From NCBI RefSeq assembly GCF_030409415.1, contig NZ_JAUFPW010000011.1:62001-126000 (forward strand): 64,000 nucleotides of DNA. The letters are read 5' to 3'. Positions 26,251 to 36,150 of this stretch are shown here, in pieces. A program made the translations under genes and the position numbers. Every line of letters starts with the position of its first letter. The stretch's first letter is position 1. The stretch is from Pedobacter aquatilis. GTDB taxonomy: Bacteria > Bacteroidota > Bacteroidia > Sphingobacteriales > Sphingobacteriaceae. The notes under the pieces are model-generated. The model worked only from the letters and a program-made list of their open reading frames with translations. It was not told the DNA's origin and did not search any database.

Positions 26251-27540
26251 ATGAATTTTGAAAATAATTTAGCATTCGCAAAAGGGCAAGATGCAGCCGA
26301 TGTCTTTAAAGATTTTAGGGCTGAATTTCTATTTCCAAAGCATAAGGGAAATGATTTTATATACCTCTGTGGTAATTCTTTAGGGCTTCAACCTAAAGCT
26401 GTTAAACAGGTTTTAAATAATCAATTAGATAATTGGGCGAACTATGCTGTTGAGGGCTGGTTTGATGGTGAAGAACCTTGGATGTTTTATCATAAGGAAT
26501 TAAAAAAGTTGATGGCTCCAATTATTGGTGCTTCACCCGTGGAGGTTTGTCCGATGAACACCTTAACAATTAACCTTCATTTGTTGATGGTAAGTTTTTA
26601 CCAGCCGAAAGGTAAACGGTTGAAGATTATAATGGAAGGCGGGGCTTTTCCATCTGATCAATATGCGCTTGAGAGCCAGGTTAAGTTTCATGGCTTTGAC
26701 CCAAATGAAGCCATTATAGAGGTTTTTCCACGTGATGGCGAAGAAATCCTTAGAACTGAGGATATTATTGCTAAAATAAAAGAAAACGGTGATGAAATAG
26801 CTTTAGTGCTTTTCGGAGGTATTAATTATTACACCGGGCAATTTTATGATATGGAATTAATTACCAAAGCCGGACATGAAGTTGGAGCTTTGGTTGGATG
26901 GGATTTAGCCCATGCTGCCGGCAATGTGCCGCTTAAGCTTCACGACTGGGATGTAGATTTTGCCTGTTGGTGCTCTTACAAATATCAGAATTCTGGCCCT
27001 GGTGGCATTAGCGGAATTTTTGTTCATGAAAAACATTTTAGTAACACTGATTTAAATCGTTTTGCCGGATGGTGGGGCTATCAGGAAAGTAAGCGTTTTA
27101 AGATGGAAAAGGGATTTATCCCAGAAGTTGGTGCCGACGGGTGGCAGGTGAGTTGTACACAAGTTATACCAATGGCTATCTATCATGCTTCACTAGAAAT
27201 CTTTGATAAGGCAGGTTACATCGAGCCATTAAGAGATAAAAGTATTAATTTAACTGGATATTTAGAATATGTTATAAATCAAATCAATATAGATCTAGAT
27301 GTCGAGCAATATAAAATTATTACTCCAAAAAACTCACAAGAAAGGGGCGCACAACTTTCTATAATTGCTTTAGAAAAAGGTAAGGAGATTTTTGATGGTT
27401 TGGTTGAAAATGGAATCCTTGGTGATTGGCGTGAACCAAATGTTATCAGGTTAAGTCCGATTCCGCTGTATAATTCTTTCGAAGATATTTACTTAACCGG
27501 AAAAGTATTGTTGCAGGTAACTCAAAACATTTTAAGATAA
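26251..27540 (+). CDS. kynU: Kynureninase
   Basis: 429-residue PLP enzyme of full family length. The PLP-binding Lys lies in CSYKYQNSGPGG near residue 243, the cofactor Asp in GWDLAHAAGNVPL, and the N-terminus has FIYLCGNSLGLQPK. It cleaves kynurenine or 3-hydroxykynurenine to anthranilate or 3-hydroxyanthranilate and alanine. No other tryptophan-catabolism or NAD biosynthesis gene is adjacent. A run of close-set + strand genes follows (7 bp to the bestrophin gene). Confidence 0.95.
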   Translation: MNFENNLAFAKGQDAADVFKDFRAEFLFPKHKGNDFIYLCGNSLGLQPKAVKQVLNNQLDNWANYAVEGWFDGEEPWMFYHKELKKLMAPIIGASPVEVCPMNTLTINLHLLMVSFYQPKGKRLKIIMEGGAFPSDQYALESQVKFHGFDPNEAIIEVFPRDGEEILRTEDIIAKIKENGDEIALVLFGGINYYTGQFYDMELITKAGHEVGALVGWDLAHAAGNVPLKLHDWDVDFACWCSYKYQNSGPGGISGIFVHEKHFSNTDLNRFAGWWGYQESKRFKMEKGFIPEVGADGWQVSCTQVIPMAIYHASLEIFDKAGYIEPLRDKSINLTGYLEYVINQINIDLDVEQYKIITPKNSQERGAQLSIIALEKGKEIFDGLVENGILGDWREPNVIRLSPIPLYNSFEDIYLTGKVLLQVTQNILR

Positions 27541-27547
27541 GTTTGAT

Positions 27548-28408
27548 ATGATAAATTATAATCCAAAAGACTGGTTTACTTTCATTTTTCATATCCATAA
27601 GGCTGATACTTTTAGGAAGTTGTGGCCCTTGATGATTAGCGTTGCTGTTTTTTCAGCTTTAGTGGCTTTTTTAGAACTTAATATTTTTAAGCTCTCCAAA
27701 AGTGATTATGTTAGCAATATCGGCATGATGCACAGCTTACTAGGCTTTGTTATATCCATGTTATTGGTTTTTCGTACGAATACTTCATATGACAGATGGT
27801 GGGATGGGCGAAAACTTTTAGGCTCACTAACCAATGTAAGCCGAAATTTTGCAATGAAAATTAAAGCCTTAAAATTGCCAGAGGAAGATACTCGCTTCTT
27901 TGAATACGGTATTCCTAAATATGCCTTTGCATTAAAAGAGCATCTTCGGGAGAAAAAATATTTCGGGAAAAATAGTTTCTTAATTGAGGTGGAGGGCACA
28001 AAGCATATTCCAAATCAAATAGCAAGCAGTATGATTTCCAGACTTTATGATTTACTTGGAAAAGGATTAATATCACAAGAACAATTAATTGTTTTAACAA
28101 ATGATGTTAATCAATTCACAGATATATGTGGTGGATGCGAACGGATAAAAAATACACCCATACCTTTTTCATACAGTATCTTTTTAAAGAAATTTATCTT
28201 CGTTTATGTACTCACAATTCCGATTGGATGGGTTTTTAGTCTGGGTTATTATTTGGTATTAATTGTACCCTTTATTCTTTATGTATTAGCGAGTTTGGAG
28301 TTGATAGCTGAAGAAATAGAAGACCCATTTGGTGAGGATGCAAATGATTTACCTGTAGATCAGATTTGTAATAATATTGAAAAGCATGTTGAAGAAATTT
28401 TGGGTTAA
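27548..28408 (+). CDS. Bestrophin-family (RFP-TM/UPF0187) channel
   Basis: 286 residues with N-terminal helices (LWPLMISVAVFSALVAFLEL) and the family block SLLGFVISMLLVFRTNTSYDRWWDGRKLLGSL. A late helix pair (FIFVYVLTIPIGWVFSLGYY) and EEIEDPFGEDANDLP match the conserved C-terminal part. Bacterial homologues form pentameric ion channels. Its TAA overlaps the ATG of the next gene (TAATG), so translation is likely coupled. Confidence 0.9.
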   Translation: MINYNPKDWFTFIFHIHKADTFRKLWPLMISVAVFSALVAFLELNIFKLSKSDYVSNIGMMHSLLGFVISMLLVFRTNTSYDRWWDGRKLLGSLTNVSRNFAMKIKALKLPEEDTRFFEYGIPKYAFALKEHLREKKYFGKNSFLIEVEGTKHIPNQIASSMISRLYDLLGKGLISQEQLIVLTNDVNQFTDICGGCERIKNTPIPFSYSIFLKKFIFVYVLTIPIGWVFSLGYYLVLIVPFILYVLASLELIAEEIEDPFGEDANDLPVDQICNNIEKHVEEILG

Positions 28409-29310
28409 TGATTAAAATTGCATGGCATCCACTGTATGCGCATCCTTTACCTGAAGGACATCGATTTCCGATGCTTAAATATGAATTGATTCCTGAACAA
28501 TTATTACACGAAGGCACTATCTCAACTGAAAATATATTTCATCCAGAAATGGTGAGTGAAGAAAACATTTTGCTTACACATGCTGAAGATTATTGGAATC
28601 AACTTAAAAATTTAACCCTTCCTGCTAAAGAACAAAGGAGAATAGGTTTTCCATTAAACGCAGAATTAGTAGAACGTGAGTTAAGGATTACGCAAGGTAC
28701 AATCGATTGTACTCATTTCGCTATGGCAAATGGAATTGCTTTTAATGTTGCTGGTGGTACACATCATTCTGGTAGCAATTGGGGTGAAGGATTTTGTTTG
28801 CTAAATGACCAGGCTATCGCAGCTAACTATCTATTAAGTAATAGTTTAAGTAATAATATCTTAATTATTGATTTAGATGTGCACCAGGGTAATGGAACTG
28901 CAGAAATTTTCCAAAAGGAATCAAGGGTTTTCACTTTTTCAATGCATGGCGATAAAAATTTTCCTTTTAGAAAAGAAATTTCAAATTTAGATCTTCCGTT
29001 AGATGATGGTGTTGGAGATGATGAATATTTGTCTCTGTTAAAAACAAATTTGTTAAAAGTATTTGATAGCGCAAAGCCAGATTTTGTATTCTATTTATCT
29101 GGTGTTGATGTACTTTCAACGGATAAGCTCGGCAAACTTTCTTTAAGCAAAGCCGCTTGCAAAGAACGAGACGAATTAGTGCTCAAAGCATGTAAAAGTA
29201 GAAATTTACCGGTAGAAGTTAGTATGGGTGGGGGTTATTCAACAGATATTAAAGATATTGTTGATGCACATTGTAATACCTATCGTTTAGCTTTTGATTT
29301 GTTTACTTAA
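28408..29310 (+). CDS. Histone deacetylase-superfamily zinc hydrolase
   Basis: 300 residues. Active-site motifs are AGGTHHSGSNWGEGFCLLND near 113-132 (two catalytic His) and IIDLDVHQGNGTAEIF near 152 (zinc ligands Asp and His), with later LSGVDVLSTDKLG and the terminal GGGYS loop that holds the transition-state Tyr. Bacterial members deacetylate acetylpolyamines or small acyl compounds, or act on proteins; the substrate is not evident. It overlaps the bestrophin gene by 1 bp. Confidence 0.92.
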   Translation: MIKIAWHPLYAHPLPEGHRFPMLKYELIPEQLLHEGTISTENIFHPEMVSEENILLTHAEDYWNQLKNLTLPAKEQRRIGFPLNAELVERELRITQGTIDCTHFAMANGIAFNVAGGTHHSGSNWGEGFCLLNDQAIAANYLLSNSLSNNILIIDLDVHQGNGTAEIFQKESRVFTFSMHGDKNFPFRKEISNLDLPLDDGVGDDEYLSLLKTNLLKVFDSAKPDFVFYLSGVDVLSTDKLGKLSLSKAACKERDELVLKACKSRNLPVEVSMGGGYSTDIKDIVDAHCNTYRLAFDLFT

Positions 29311-29331
29311 CAATATCCTTATCTTCGCAGC

Positions 29332-30015
29332 ATGCTGGAAATTATCTATCAGGATGAAAATTTAATTGCGATTAACAAACCTCATGGGTTATTGGTTCAT
29401 CAATCTTCTATTGCAAGGGACGCTACAGAATTTGCTTTGCAAATGCTTCGCGACCAAGTTGGCAAGCATGTTAGTCCGGTTCATAGGTTGGATAGAAAAA
29501 CAAGTGGAATATTACTTTTTGCTTTCGATAAAGAATCTGAAATTGCTATGCATCAGCAATTTATGAACACAGAGACCAAAAAAAAATATCTAGCTATTTT
29601 ACGCGGATTTGCCCCTGATAAAATGGATATAGATTATCCATTAGCAAAAGAGAATGGGACAATGCAGGATGCTTTTACCTCCTTTATAACCTTGCAAAAA
29701 GCCGAAATTGATGTGCCCTTTGGTAAACACGCTACTTCGAGATATTCATTAGTAGAAGCAACACCAAAAACTGGAAGAATGCATCAATTAAGAAGACATT
29801 TCAGTCATATATTACACCCAATAATAGGCGATAGAACACACGGTTGCAACAAACAAAATAAATTCTTTTTGGAGCAATGGAATATGACAACAATGCTTCT
29901 GCATGCCTCTGAATTAAGTTTTACACATCCAATTACTAATGAGCAAATTCATTTAAAAGCTGATTTGCAGCAAGAATTTAAAAGAGTGATGGATTTTATG
30001 AAAATAAAACTTTAG
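29332..30015 (+). CDS. truC: tRNA pseudouridine synthase C (RluA family)
   Basis: 227 residues that follow E. coli TruC closely in layout. The N-terminus MLEIIYQDENLIAINKPHG is followed by the catalytic Asp54 in HRLDRKTSG and PKTGRMHQLRRHFSH. There is no S4 domain, as in TruC. It modifies U65 of certain tRNAs. It starts 21 bp after the HDAC-like gene. Confidence 0.9.
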   Translation: MLEIIYQDENLIAINKPHGLLVHQSSIARDATEFALQMLRDQVGKHVSPVHRLDRKTSGILLFAFDKESEIAMHQQFMNTETKKKYLAILRGFAPDKMDIDYPLAKENGTMQDAFTSFITLQKAEIDVPFGKHATSRYSLVEATPKTGRMHQLRRHFSHILHPIIGDRTHGCNKQNKFFLEQWNMTTMLLHASELSFTHPITNEQIHLKADLQQEFKRVMDFMKIKL

Positions 30016-30053
30016 CACAATTTTTGTCAGGAAATTCTGTTTATAAAACATCT

Positions 30054-30788
30054 ATGATTAAATACTTACGTTTTACGATTCCGGTTTTAGCGCTTTTTGC
30101 AGCAAGTTGTTCTTCAGTTTATATGCCTAATGTTCCAAATACACCAATGCTTAGTCAACAAGGTGAGTTTAGTGGTGGCGGACATATTTCTTTAAAAGGT
30201 AATGCAAGTATTAATGGCGCTTATGCAGTTTCTAATCATGTTGGAGTACTTTTTAGTGCATCTACGATGAATAACGAACGGAAAAGTAAAGATTTTGGGC
30301 ATAAGTTAGTTGAGATTGGTGGAGGTTATTTTGATACTTTCGGTCCAGATAACAATAGAATTATTGAAGTATATGCCGGTGTTGGGAAGGGTTGGAGTGA
30401 TATTTCATTTAGGGATTACCAGAATGATGTTTTAATCAACAACGAAGTACAGGAAGTAGATTATAGAAAGGCTTTTCTACAGGTAAATTATAGCTCGAAG
30501 AAAAAAAATAATTTAAAACTATTCGGCACCAATTTTCCAATAAATTATGGTACTGCACTGAGAATAAGCCACGTTACTATGGATAGATTCTTCATTAACG
30601 GCGTTGTTCAACCTAAAGAAGATAATATTTTCTTTGAGCCTATTTTCTTTACCAGAATGGCATTAAATAAAACTATTCAATTGCAATATACTACCAGTAG
30701 TAATATCGGATTGAAGAACCGTAAATACATGTCGGCCGGCAACTCAATATTTACTATTGGTGTTGTTGTTAATGTTGGTGGGAAATAA
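30054..30788 (+). CDS. Lipoprotein, predicted outer-membrane beta-rich protein
   Basis: 244 residues. The lipobox is FAASC around residues 15-19, then PNVPNTPMLSQQGEFSGGG and repeated amphipathic beta-strands with aromatic ends, finishing in FTIGVVVNVGGK as in outer-membrane barrel-like proteins. I chose the ATG at 30054; an upstream ATG at 30024 would place charged residues before the signal peptide. No specific function is recognised. Confidence 0.7.
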   Translation: MIKYLRFTIPVLALFAASCSSVYMPNVPNTPMLSQQGEFSGGGHISLKGNASINGAYAVSNHVGVLFSASTMNNERKSKDFGHKLVEIGGGYFDTFGPDNNRIIEVYAGVGKGWSDISFRDYQNDVLINNEVQEVDYRKAFLQVNYSSKKKNNLKLFGTNFPINYGTALRISHVTMDRFFINGVVQPKEDNIFFEPIFFTRMALNKTIQLQYTTSSNIGLKNRKYMSAGNSIFTIGVVVNVGGK

Positions 30789-30794
30789 TAAAGT

Positions 30795-32168
30795 TTAGAA
30801 AGTTATCTCTGTTTTTAATTTCAATGCCTTGGTTTTATTCTGAAATCTAAAAAAAAGTAGGATGGAAGCGGTTAATAATCCAAAGGTTAAGCCATACCAG
30901 ATTCCGTTAACGCCTAAATTAAACTTAAATCCTAAAATATATCCAACCGGGATTCCGACAACCCAATAAGCTAAGAAGGTAATAAATGTTGGGATATTTA
31001 CATCACCAATCCCTCTTAAAACGCCTAATCCGACAACCTGGGTTCCATCGAATAGTTGAAAAAACCCAGCAATAATTAATAGTTGAGCTGCAATGTTTAT
31101 TACGTTCAAATCTTGAGTGTAGATGAAAGGCATTAAACTATTTGCTAAAATGAATATGATTGCCGTGCAGCTCATAAATAATAAAATTACATGGTAGCTT
31201 GCAATGGCCGACATTCTTAAATCATCAAAATTCTTTTTGCCAAAATTATTACCAGTTTTAATTGTTGCTGCTGATGCTATTCCGCTTGCAATCATATATG
31301 TCATTGCGGCTAAACTAATGGCAATTTGATGCGCAGCCTGCTCTGTAGCTCCAATTGTTCCGATTAATACGGCTGCACCACTAAACGCACTAATTTCAAA
31401 AGAATATTGCAACGCAACTGGTGCACCAATTTTAATTATTTTTATTGCCCGAAGTTTATCAATGAAAGTAGCTTTAAAATTAACCTGATATTTTTTAAAA
31501 TGCTTTGACCTTAAAACGTAAATAGCCATTACAGTAGCCATCAATAATCTATCAATTAGTGTACTTAACCCAACACCACTAACACCCATTGATTTGATTC
31601 CAAACATTCCTTTAACGAAAATAATTCCGAGAATGATGTTAATCGCATTACCCCAAATTGATACAAACATGGCTTGTTTGGTAAAACCCAAGCCTTCGGC
31701 GAATTGCTTGAATGTTTGGAAAATTAACAATGGAATAATGGATACTGAAAGTAAACCAAGATAAGGTTTTGCGTATTGTACAACTGCTGGAGTTTGATCT
31801 AAATGATCTATAATTAATAAAACGCCAAAATGAACCAAGCAATAAAGGAAAATCCCTACCAACACATTTATAATCAAACTATTAGATAAAAGCCTTCCGC
31901 ACTCTTCATAATTCTGGCGACCGTTTTCTTGTGCTATTAAAGGTGTTAATCCATAAGAGATACCAAGACCAATTACCATAATTAAAATGAAAATACTGTT
32001 TACTAACGATACTGCTGCCAGTTGGGTTGTATCTGTAAAATGACCAACTATTACACTATCTGCCATGTGTACTAAAGTATGGCCAACTTGAGAGCCTACA
32101 ATTGGTAAAGCCAGATGAAGATTTTCTTTGTAGTAAGGTTTGTATTTGGTATAGATTTTTGAAAACAT
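30795..32168 (-). CDS. MATE-family multidrug/cation efflux protein
   Basis: 457 residues with 12 predicted membrane helices. The N-terminus (LALPIVGSQVGHTLVHMADSVIVGHFTDTTQLAAVSL) is the typical MATE signature, and the second half repeats it in GLGVLRGIGDVNIPTFITFLAYWVVGIPVGY. It should be a Na+- or H+-coupled exporter (NorM-like). It is convergent with the lipoprotein gene, with a 6-bp gap. Confidence 0.93.
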   Translation of the reverse strand: MFSKIYTKYKPYYKENLHLALPIVGSQVGHTLVHMADSVIVGHFTDTTQLAAVSLVNSIFILIMVIGLGISYGLTPLIAQENGRQNYEECGRLLSNSLIINVLVGIFLYCLVHFGVLLIIDHLDQTPAVVQYAKPYLGLLSVSIIPLLIFQTFKQFAEGLGFTKQAMFVSIWGNAINIILGIIFVKGMFGIKSMGVSGVGLSTLIDRLLMATVMAIYVLRSKHFKKYQVNFKATFIDKLRAIKIIKIGAPVALQYSFEISAFSGAAVLIGTIGATEQAAHQIAISLAAMTYMIASGIASAATIKTGNNFGKKNFDDLRMSAIASYHVILLFMSCTAIIFILANSLMPFIYTQDLNVINIAAQLLIIAGFFQLFDGTQVVGLGVLRGIGDVNIPTFITFLAYWVVGIPVGYILGFKFNLGVNGIWYGLTFGLLTASILLFFRFQNKTKALKLKTEITF

Positions 32169-32234
32169 AAGTTTGCAAAGGTCGGTTTTTTTAACCTCAA
32201 AAAAGATGATAAACAGAATTTAACTTTACCTGGA

Positions 32235-32858
32235 TTAAACCGCAGTAAAAAATTCCTCTTTTTCTGTTGTGTTCGATTTTATAACATTAGCAAGGATAAG
32301 GTTAACGATTATTTTTTGTGCTTTGCGATAAGAGCATCGGAGCAACTTACTGTATTCTTTTAAGGTGATTTTCTGATTATCATTTAAAAATTCCAGTAAC
32401 TTTTTTTCATTATCTGAATAGGAAATAAGAACGCCATTTTTATGATCGCTTTTCAAAACTTCGACAACTATCTTGCTCGCTAATACACTCTTATCATCAA
32501 TGCGGATATACGCCCACCATTTCTTGTCATCATCTAATGCATAATGAGGTTTAATATCACTTTCAGGTATATTAGCTACTAAAACCAGTTTATCATCAAC
32601 ATAAATTTCTTCAAAATTAGGCTCGATAGCAGGTTTACAAAATTGGTGTGCAGCAGTTAGAATCATATATTTTTCTTCTTCTTCTGATTTCACACCTTTA
32701 ATTGTGCCGTCATCGGCTACACCGATTAGTAATTTCCCACCCTTATTGTTTGCGAACGCAACCAGACTTTTCGCAATCTTTCCGGTATTTGTAATGGTCT
32801 TTTTAAAATCAAGCGTAACACCTTCGCCCTGCAAAATCAAACTCTTAATACTCGGCAT
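32235..32858 (-). CDS. AlbA_2 (Schlafen-like) DNA-binding domain protein with C-terminal winged helix
   Basis: 207 residues. The first ~130 residues fit the AlbA_2 domain: LDFKKTITNTGKIAKSLVAFANNKGGKLLIGVADDGTIKGV. The C-terminal 65 residues form a helix-turn-helix pattern (ITLKEYSKLLRCSYRKAQKIIVNLILANVI). This is a putative transcription regulator common in Bacteroidota. It lies 8 bp downstream of the DUF4442 gene on the same strand. Confidence 0.82.
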   Translation of the reverse strand: MPSIKSLILQGEGVTLDFKKTITNTGKIAKSLVAFANNKGGKLLIGVADDGTIKGVKSEEEEKYMILTAAHQFCKPAIEPNFEEIYVDDKLVLVANIPESDIKPHYALDDDKKWWAYIRIDDKSVLASKIVVEVLKSDHKNGVLISYSDNEKKLLEFLNDNQKITLKEYSKLLRCSYRKAQKIIVNLILANVIKSNTTEKEEFFTAV

Positions 32859-32866
32859 AATATAAA

Positions 32867-33352
32867 TTAATAGGCAACTCTTGGCTCTTCGCCTTGATGC
32901 AGGTTTCTGATGTAAACTTCATTCATTACAGTAGCGCAAAGTTCGCCCTGTTTATTTGTAATTTCCATTGGATAAGCCATTACAAACTTCCCCACTGTTT
33001 TTAATGCTTCTTCAGCTTCAGCAATCATTTCTTCGGTAACATTAATCGTAAAATATAAATTAGACCGACCTGGCTTTAAGTATTGAATTGAAGCACTTTT
33101 TAGCCAAACCCTAACTTTCATTCCTCTACGCTGCATAAGCTGGTCGAAAAGTAAGGCATAAAATGGATCGGTAGCAGCATAAATTGTGCCTCCAAAAATA
33201 GAACCGTTGTAATTCTTATTCAAGAAACTCTTACTCAGTTTTACGGTACAACTTTTAAAGTCATTTTCGAATTTTTGAACCCAAATGCGCTGAAAAAATA
33301 ATGGTGGATAAAGGCGCATAACCCATTTAAGGGTATTTTGAGAAATAATCAT
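32867..33352 (-). CDS. DUF4442 hotdog-fold thioesterase-like protein
   Basis: 161 residues with hotdog strand order (VKLSKSFLNKNYNGSIFGGTIYAATDPFYALLF, SASIQYLKPGRSNLYFTINV). The Asn-Gly-Ser-Ile-Phe-Gly-Gly segment is the active-site-like helix entry of DUF4442 proteins. An acyl-CoA thioesterase role is inferred from the fold only. It appears to be the first gene of a two-gene unit with the AlbA_2 protein. Confidence 0.78.
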   Translation of the reverse strand: MIISQNTLKWVMRLYPPLFFQRIWVQKFENDFKSCTVKLSKSFLNKNYNGSIFGGTIYAATDPFYALLFDQLMQRRGMKVRVWLKSASIQYLKPGRSNLYFTINVTEEMIAEAEEALKTVGKFVMAYPMEITNKQGELCATVMNEVYIRNLHQGEEPRVAY

Positions 33353-33612
33353 ATTTACTAATATCAGAAAGATTTATCAGGTTTTAAAGTTTTACAAGTG
33401 ATGTTTAAGTAATATTTTGGTCAATAGGAAGTGAGGAATATTTTATGTAGAATATTACTTGTCTATTTTTTGGTTAGCTACTTAAACAAAATTTTATTTA
33501 AAATAAAACTAAATGATTAAAAGCTTGTTAGATTAAAAGTTAACAATTAAACAGTGAAACTATCATTTAAATGGTCGCTTCATTTAAAAAAGAAAATTAA
33601 AACTCAACCCTA

Positions 33613-33834
33613 ATGAAAAAATTAATCTTAAGCCTTGCTTTCGGAGCTACAATCATGGTAGCAACTTCAGCATGCAATTCGTCAAAAAATATGGCTGGTT
33701 CAACAGACAGTACAATGACGGATTCGACAACAACTACTGCACCGATGGATACGACGAGAACAACAACAACTCCGCCGGACACAATGAAAAAGACGACACC
33801 GCCAGATACTACAAAGACAATGCCTCCTATGTAG
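33613..33834 (+). CDS. Small Thr/Asp-rich lipoprotein
   Basis: 73 residues. The N-terminus is a signal ending in a lipobox (ATSAC, Cys21). The mature part is low-complexity Thr-Asp-Ser and Pro-Pro-Asp-Thr repeats (TTTTAPMDTTRTTTTPPDT), which is expected to be disordered. Similar Thr-rich small lipoproteins are frequent in Sphingobacteriaceae but have no known role. A strong terminator follows. Confidence 0.7.
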   Translation: MKKLILSLAFGATIMVATSACNSSKNMAGSTDSTMTDSTTTTAPMDTTRTTTTPPDTMKKTTPPDTTKTMPPM

Positions 33835-33841
33835 AGTGTAG

Positions 33842-33870
33842 AAAAGCCCTGAAAAATCAGGGCTTTTTTA
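33842..33870 (+). terminator. Intrinsic terminator after the Thr-rich lipoprotein gene
   Basis: 11-bp stem AAAAGCCCTGA / TCAGGGCTTTT with a 4-nt AAAA loop and T tail. Confidence 0.9.
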
Positions 33871-33931
33871 TTTCCGGCTTTTTTATATTTGTGCTTATTT
33901 GTACTTTCAGCAAATAAACCAAATAGAAATA

Positions 33932-35161
33932 ATGGATTCCAAACCATCAAATAACCGCAGTGTTATTTTCTTAGTAATAGTAGCTGCACTTGGCTACTTT
34001 GTAGATATTTATGACCTCGTACTTTTTTCTGTAGTTCGGTTAAAAAGCTTTGCTGATATAGGTGTTTCGCCAGAACATATGCGTACCGATGGAGAATATG
34101 TTATCAACATGCAAATGTTTGGTTTGTTGCTAGGTGGTTTACTTTGGGGCATCATTGGCGATAAGTTTGGTAGGATAAAAGTTCTTTTTGGCTCAATATT
34201 AATGTATTCTCTGGCAAACATTGTAAATGGCTTTGTAACGGATGTGCACAGTTATGCAATTATCCGCTTTATTGCTGGCATAGGTTTAGCAGGGGAGCTT
34301 GGTGCAGGAATTACTTTGGTTACCGAAACTATGGAAAAAGAAAAACGTGGTTACGGAACAATGGTTGTGGCAGGTATTGGTTTATTAGGAGCGGCAGCGG
34401 CAGCGACAGTAGGTAAACATTTTAGCTGGCAAACCTCTTATTTTGTTGGTGGAGGCATGGGTTTGCTGCTTTTACTTTTAAGAGTTGGCACTTTTGAATC
34501 TGGCATGTTTAAAAAGGCTGAAGAAGCTACTGGAGTTTCAAAGGGGAATTTCTTTATGCTATTCTCAGATAGGAAAAGATTTTTGAAATACCTGGCTTGT
34601 ATTTGCTTGGGTTTACCACTATGGTTTATTGTGGGTATTCTGGTTACACAATCGCCAGAAATTGGCAAAGCATTAGGCGCTAAAGAGGTGTTAAATGCTG
34701 GTACAGGGATTATGTACACTTATTTTGGTATCGCCATAGGTGATGTTGTTTGTGGTTTTCTGGCTCAAATACTTAAATCAAGAAAGAAAACTGTGCTAAT
34801 TTTTCAAAGTTTATCAGTTGTTACTGTAATTATTTACTTAACCAATACTCAATTAACAGAAAGCAGTTTCATTTTAATTTGTTTGTTTATGGGCTTCGCT
34901 GTGGGATATTGGGCAACATTTGTTACCATTGCGGCAGAACAATTTGGTACAAATATTCGTTCTACAGTAACTACCACTGCTCCAAATTTTGTTCGCGGCG
35001 CTTTAATTCCTATTACTTTAACCTTTGAATATTTTGTTCATCAATTTAATATTGTAACTGCAGGCTTTATTGTAATGGGCATTGTAACCGTAATCGCGAT
35101 GATTTCTGTTGCGTCGCTAAAGGAAAGCTTTAATAAGGATTTAAACTATTTGGAAGAATAG
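33932..35161 (+). CDS. MFS transporter (metabolite:H+ symporter type)
   Basis: 409 residues with 12 helices. The loop 2-3 signature is GDKFGRIKVLFGS, and GIGLAGELGAGITLVTETM plus EKEKRGYGTM is the sugar/carboxylate symporter-type motif. I used the ATG at 33932: an upstream TTG would add 11 residues before the cytoplasmic N-terminus. Substrate unknown. HemF follows in the same direction, 95 bp away. Confidence 0.85.
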   Translation: MDSKPSNNRSVIFLVIVAALGYFVDIYDLVLFSVVRLKSFADIGVSPEHMRTDGEYVINMQMFGLLLGGLLWGIIGDKFGRIKVLFGSILMYSLANIVNGFVTDVHSYAIIRFIAGIGLAGELGAGITLVTETMEKEKRGYGTMVVAGIGLLGAAAAATVGKHFSWQTSYFVGGGMGLLLLLLRVGTFESGMFKKAEEATGVSKGNFFMLFSDRKRFLKYLACICLGLPLWFIVGILVTQSPEIGKALGAKEVLNAGTGIMYTYFGIAIGDVVCGFLAQILKSRKKTVLIFQSLSVVTVIIYLTNTQLTESSFILICLFMGFAVGYWATFVTIAAEQFGTNIRSTVTTTAPNFVRGALIPITLTFEYFVHQFNIVTAGFIVMGIVTVIAMISVASLKESFNKDLNYLEE

Positions 35162-35256
35162 AAACTTAAACTGTCAATAAAATGTACTATCTAAACATAA
35201 ATAGGCAATGCTAGTGTAATAGCCTTAAATTTGTTATTTAATTACATAAGGAAGCC

Positions 35257-36150
35257 ATGTTTAAAGAAGAAGTAGCCGAGCGATATAAATTAATACAAGA
35301 TGAGATTTGCCGTGGATTGGAAATAGCAGATGGAAAAGGTAAATTCCAGGAGGAAATTTGGGAACGAAATGGAGGAGGGGGCGGTCGCACGCGTATTATG
35401 CAAAACGGTACAATTATAGAAAAAGGTGGTGTTAATTTTTCTGCGGTTTATGGCAAACTTCCGGAAGCGGTAAAAAAAGCTTTTAACGTTACTGAAGATG
35501 ATTTTTTTGCTACCGGCGTCTCGATTGTAATTCACCCAAACCATCCGTTGGTTCCAATAATCCATATGAACATTCGTTACTTCGAGCTAAATGAAGAAAC
35601 AAGATGGTTTGGTGGGGGTATAGATTTAACACCGCATTACGTTTTTGAAAACGATGCAAGATTTTTTCATCATAAATTAAAACAAGCTTGTGACGAATTT
35701 AATGAGGATTTTTACCAAAAATTTAAAACGCATGCTGATGATTACTTCTTTATTAAACATCGTGAAGAAACCAGGGGTATTGGTGGTATATTTTACGATC
35801 GTTTAAAACCTGATAACACTTCTTTATCATGGGAACAGATTCTTGATTTCTCGGTAAATATTGGGGAAACATTTTTACCAATTTATACAGAACTTATAGA
35901 TAGAAACCGTGAAAAAGAGTTTACAGAACTTCAAAAAGAGTGGCAATATCAGCGTAGAAGCAGATATGTTGAATTCAATCTGGTTTATGATTCAGGAACT
36001 AAGTTTGGTTTAGAAACAAACGGAAGAATTGAGTCTATTTTGATGAGTTTGCCGCCGCAAGCAAATTGGGGATATAATGTTCAGCCTGAAAATGGTTCTG
36101 AAGAGTATAAAACCTTACAATTTCTAAAAAAAGGCATTAATTGGGTTTAG
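35257..36150 (+). CDS. hemF: Oxygen-dependent coproporphyrinogen III oxidase
   Basis: 297 residues. Conserved blocks are WERNGGGGGRTRIMQNG, GVSIVIHPNHPLVPIIHMNIRYFE, WWFGGGIDLTPHY and HREETRGIGGIFYDRL; the C-terminal RGTKFGL-like segment is DSGTKFGLETNGR. It converts coproporphyrinogen III to protoporphyrinogen IX using O2 in heme biosynthesis. A TAAATTTG -7-like element is at 35226-35233. It is convergent with the endonuclease V gene, 4-bp overlap. Confidence 0.96.
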   Translation: MFKEEVAERYKLIQDEICRGLEIADGKGKFQEEIWERNGGGGGRTRIMQNGTIIEKGGVNFSAVYGKLPEAVKKAFNVTEDDFFATGVSIVIHPNHPLVPIIHMNIRYFELNEETRWFGGGIDLTPHYVFENDARFFHHKLKQACDEFNEDFYQKFKTHADDYFFIKHREETRGIGGIFYDRLKPDNTSLSWEQILDFSVNIGETFLPIYTELIDRNREKEFTELQKEWQYQRRSRYVEFNLVYDSGTKFGLETNGRIESILMSLPPQANWGYNVQPENGSEEYKTLQFLKKGINWV

